DNA of 64,000 nt from Neobacillus sp. OS1-2 (GTDB taxonomy: Bacteria; Bacillota; Bacilli; Bacillales; Cytobacillaceae): assembly GCF_030915505.1 (NCBI RefSeq), contig NZ_CP133265.1:1-64000 (forward strand), in the 5' to 3' direction. Of the stretch, positions 61,118-64,000 are shown piece after piece. The notes beneath the pieces were generated by a model, which worked only from the letters and a program-made list of their open reading frames with translations, did no database searches and had not been told where the DNA came from. The position numbers and the translations under genes were made by a program. Position 1 is the stretch's first letter. The number at the start of each line of letters is the position of its first letter.

Positions 61118-62292
61118 TCAGTATTTACTCGCCCCTTTCTTGCGAAAACCAATGACTGCCGCTACTAATGCAAGAATTGTTAACCCAAAGAATACATTAC
61201 TATTTAAAATTTGTATATTTTTTTCTTTTGTTTTACTTTCTTTCGTATTACCTTCTTTTATGGGAGCTATTTTCACTTTAGGCTCCTCTTTATCCTTTAA
61301 TTGAATTGACTGGATGGACTGTCCTTCATGATTTTCTATCGAAAGTACTCCGTCAGGATTGATTTTTTTCGTACAACCTGCAACATCTTCGGTAATAAGA
61401 GTATCGTGTTCCGGAAAAAATTCTTTATTTTCGGTTGTATAAATTTCTCCCTGTTTAATGGTTGAGTGCTGATATGCCTTAAAACCGTAATCCAATAATA
61501 AAGCGGTATCCTTATACTTATCATTTTTTAAATTAGACTTTAACACAATCGCTGTCAGCCTAATTTTTCCGTTATCAGCAGTAGTGGCTAATGTTTGTTT
61601 TGTTTCATCTGTATAACCCGTCTTCCCCCTGTTACCTCTGGATAAGGGAGCTCCCCTTTTAGCATTCGGTGATGGGTATATAGTGTAGACGCCCAAGACT
61701 GACCCTGCCATTCCAGTACCTTCGTCCCAAATATTTCTGCAAAAACGGGATTCTTGATTGCATAATTGGTAATTATGGCTAAATCCATCGCCGTGGTGTA
61801 ATGGTTTTCATCAAACAATCCATTAGGATTGGTGAAATGCGTATTGTTTACACCAATATTATTCTTCAAATAATTATTTAGATTTTCAGCAAAATGATCC
61901 ACTGTGCCATCGAGATGTTCTGCAATTGCCATTGCAGCATCATTCCCTGAATTAATAAGCATGCCTTGAATTAACTTCTGTAACGGAGCCTGTTCCCCTT
62001 CATTTAAATATACTCGCGTACCGTCTTGGCTTGCGGCATTCTTGCTGACAGTCACGATTCCACCTAAATTCCCCTTTTCAATGGCATAGATGGCAGTGGC
62101 AATTTTCGTAAGGCTTGCCGGGTACATTTTTTCATTGGCATTTTTAGCATAAAGAACAGCACCCGTGTCAGAATCTAACAGAACAGCCCCTTCACTTTTT
62201 AAATCCAATTGGACTGGTTCAGCAGCACAGGTTTTTATTTGTGTGGTAAATAGGAAGAGCAAAATGATGGTACAGCTAACAAATTTTTTCAA
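61118..62292 (-). pseudogene. D-alanyl-D-alanine carboxypeptidase (DacA/DacF type), frameshifted at KTG
   Basis: A penicillin-binding-protein-5-type carboxypeptidase that trims pentapeptides in peptidoglycan. Frame 1 (62292 to about 61623) has a signal peptide (MKKFVSCTIILLFLFTTQIKTC), the SxxK motif (ASLTK) and SxN motif (SGN). The coding then shifts frame exactly at the third motif: the sequence reads GGGGGAAGACGGG where GGGGGAAAGACGGG would encode VTGGKTGYTDET. Frame 2 continues to a C-terminal membrane anchor (FFGLTILALVAAVIGF) at 61118. One missing A explains everything. Either it is a recent pseudogene or a base-calling error in the A/G run; programmed frameshifting is less likely. Confidence 0.8.
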
Positions 62293-62359
62293 TAAATAAA
62301 CACCCTTACATTACAATTTATCCCTATTCGATTTTAACAGATTCTTCAAAAAAATAAAG

Positions 62360-62390
62360 AGAAAAAACCGATAGGAATATCCTACCGGTT
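62360..62390 (-). terminator. Terminator of mprF
   Basis: AACCGGTAGG pairs with CCTATCGGTT and is followed by TTTTCTCTTT on the minus strand. Confidence 0.82.
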
Positions 62391-62395
62391 AACTT

Positions 62396-64000
62396 TCATG
62401 TCCTTTTTTTAGAAATTAATAATGTAATTTGGGCCATTATAAAGGGAAGAGACGATTTTCTTCTGTACGCTAAATATTTCGGCTCCCAACTATTTGTATA
62501 TTTTTGCTTAAACTTTCTCAGGCCTTGGAAATGATAAATAAAATGGCCATGTAAGAAAATTTGCGCTGCTATTTTCTCACTTAAAAAGGAAAACCTTGAA
62601 AGGCCCACATTCGAAAGTGGGGCCATCCCCATATTAAAGCGCTCATACCCTTGTCCCTTTGCCCAGTCAATTAACGAAAGAAACAGAAAATCGATGGTAC
62701 CTGATGGTGCATCAGGTATCACTCTCATTAAATCAACAGATATCGTTTGATAATCATCATAAACATGCATGATGCTCATGAAACCAAGAATCCGCTTATT
62801 CTCATCAGTGACAATAGCAATAGGTGCCTTATTTAAATAATGTTCGTCAAAGAATCCGAGCGAAAACGCCTTTTCTTTTCTACCTTGCAGCCATTCATTT
62901 GAAACTCCCCTTAATTCTCCTAACAGTTCTGACGAAAAAGGAGGTTTTACTAATTCAAAGTGGAACTGATCACGACTGAATTTATTCTTTAGGGCTCTTA
63001 ATCCCTTCATTTTATTTCCAGAAAGTGTGAAGGTCTTCAAATCCACAAAGGCCTCTTCACCCAATTTAAAAAAGGCAAAGCCATGACCGTGTAAATATGG
63101 AAGCATCTCATCACTCACTTGATAAAAGACGGGGGTATAACCGTATAGGTCGGCAATTTCTTGAAATTCTTCGATTGCATTTGATAATTCCTTTTTCTCC
63201 CCAACCGGGTCGCCTAGGATAACTAATTTATCCGCGTATTTTTGGAACGGGATTAAAACATTTTTCCCGCTATTCCAGAAAATATATTTATCATGCAAAA
63301 AGATTAAATGGGATAACACTTTTCCTTTATATTTGGTAAAATGGCTCATTATTTCTTTTTCATGACCGATCGATCTTTCGAATTTCCACTTTTTTGGCAG
63401 GCTGATCAAATAGCCGGCAAACAAGATCAAAACTGCAATTACGAGGCCAATGCCTGCACTCTTGAACAAGTCTCGATAATCGACAATGACATATGGTATG
63501 AATTTTGTTGGGATCGTTAATTTTGCTATCGGCAAGTTTAAATATCCGATCAAAATATACATGGAAGTAAGGACCAAAATCACCGTCACATCGAAAATGG
63601 TTTTTCCCCATGTGAGGACATAGCTTTCTCGATAAAATTGCCCTTTTGATATTCTCAACAGCAACGCAACGATGATTAAAAAGATGGCCTCTTCATAGTC
63701 AATCCCTTTAAAAATGGAGAATAAAGCAGCCAGAATTAGCGCAAGCATGGTCAAATCATAGGTTCTTTTCACACTGTATTCAATGCCGCGTGATAAACCT
63801 AACAGTAAAAAACCAGCCGCTACCGAAAGTTGATGTGACACATTAATAATTGGAAAGGACAACAATTCCTGAGCAATTTTAAGCCTCGACATAATTCCCG
63901 GAACACTCGCCGATAACAGTAAAATCAACCCCGATAGAAATACGAGCATGGTTAAAATGACATGACTTAATCCTTGAACAATTGCTTTAGGAAGGTAATT
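62396..64000 (-). CDS. mprF: Phosphatidylglycerol lysyltransferase MprF, C-terminal part (runs off window)
   Basis: It transfers lysine from Lys-tRNA to phosphatidylglycerol and flips the product, lowering negative surface charge against cationic peptides. The visible part has six to seven membrane helices, followed by the DUF2156/GNAT-like synthase domain (about the last 300 residues: ILGDPVGEKKEL, VDLKTFTLSGNKMKGLRALKNKF, NMGMAPLSNVG). The reading frame stays open to the window edge (the codons before the ATG at 63949 encode YLPKAIVQGLSHVILT, a normal MprF segment), so the N-terminal flippase half lies outside and 63949 is not the true start. Confidence 0.9.
   Translation of the reverse strand, partial: NYLPKAIVQGLSHVILTMLVFLSGLILLLSASVPGIMSRLKIAQELLSFPIINVSHQLSVAAGFLLLGLSRGIEYSVKRTYDLTMLALILAALFSIFKGIDYEEAIFLIIVALLLRISKGQFYRESYVLTWGKTIFDVTVILVLTSMYILIGYLNLPIAKLTIPTKFIPYVIVDYRDLFKSAGIGLVIAVLILFAGYLISLPKKWKFERSIGHEKEIMSHFTKYKGKVLSHLIFLHDKYIFWNSGKNVLIPFQKYADKLVILGDPVGEKKELSNAIEEFQEIADLYGYTPVFYQVSDEMLPYLHGHGFAFFKLGEEAFVDLKTFTLSGNKMKGLRALKNKFSRDQFHFELVKPPFSSELLGELRGVSNEWLQGRKEKAFSLGFFDEHYLNKAPIAIVTDENKRILGFMSIMHVYDDYQTISVDLMRVIPDAPSGTIDFLFLSLIDWAKGQGYERFNMGMAPLSNVGLSRFSFLSEKIAAQIFLHGHFIYHFQGLRKFKQKYTNSWEPKYLAYRRKSSLPFIMAQITLLISKKRT

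Overview
The window is low-GC DNA from an endospore-forming Bacillaceae bacterium, probably a Neobacillus/Mesobacillus-type soil bacillus. The evidence is RacA, an H-type small acid-soluble spore protein, GerP-family germination proteins, YkuS, YhfH, YdjO-like and YuzL-like small proteins, LtaS, MprF, strong AGGAGG ribosome-binding sites and rho-independent terminators after most genes. It is chromosomal. No rRNA, tRNA, CRISPR array or prophage is visible. The genus is inferred from gene content only.

Layout. 1-2177: a group II intron with its maturase (minus). 2.2-10.7 kb: ordinary genes, including a DUF2935 protein, a tandem pair of HTH/coiled-coil proteins (the second is RacA), a Gre-like protein, an acyltransferase, nanoRNase NrnB, a nitronate monooxygenase-like protein and an M50 protease. 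10.8-14.3 kb: an OpuF-type compatible-solute importer (ATPase with CBS domains; permease fused to the binding protein) followed by a convergent BusR-like GntR/RCK_C regulator, with a perfect inverted repeat in the importer's 5' region. 14.4-18.5 kb: two membrane paralogs, aspartokinase III, an NADPH-dependent FMN reductase and a Nudix hydrolase. 18.5-25.6 kb: a homogentisate-pathway operon (HPPD, flavin reductase, FAH, HGO) beside a TrpXYZ-type ABC importer. 25.9-28.7 kb: a PadR-DUF1048-DrrAB-type drug-efflux locus with matching candidate operators before both transcription units. 28.9-32.4 kb: a two-subunit haem-copper oxidase and a CPA2 Na+/H+ antiporter whose leader RNA carries two terminator-like hairpins. 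32.5-39.6 kb: a giant membrane protein, LtaS and sporulation genes. 39.7-47.1 kb: an anaerobic/nitrate block with narK (preceded by an FNR-type box), a second NarK fused to a PAS domain, KtrB-KtrA potassium uptake, and a formate dehydrogenase.

The most notable gene is that formate dehydrogenase (45047-47110, minus). It looks broken, but the internal stop is a TGA exactly at the catalytic Cys/Sec position. A SECIS-like hairpin with a GGUCU loop follows at the same spacing as in E. coli fdhF. It is best read as a selenoprotein. A second intron copy, identical as far as I can read, sits 110 bp upstream of it (47221-49396). Both introns are inserted immediately behind rho-independent terminators.

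49.4-64.0 kb: a sensor kinase with a degenerate MHYT membrane domain and two PAS domains, several small genes, a MutS2 paralog without an Smr domain, lrgAB, a SCO copper chaperone, a YkpA-like ABC-F ATPase, spore germination proteins, an Hsp20, a D,D-carboxypeptidase frameshifted at its KTG motif, and the C-terminal part of mprF running off the window. Ion and osmolyte homeostasis recurs (OpuF/BusR, Ktr, the antiporter with its leader), and several of these proteins belong to known c-di-AMP-binding families.
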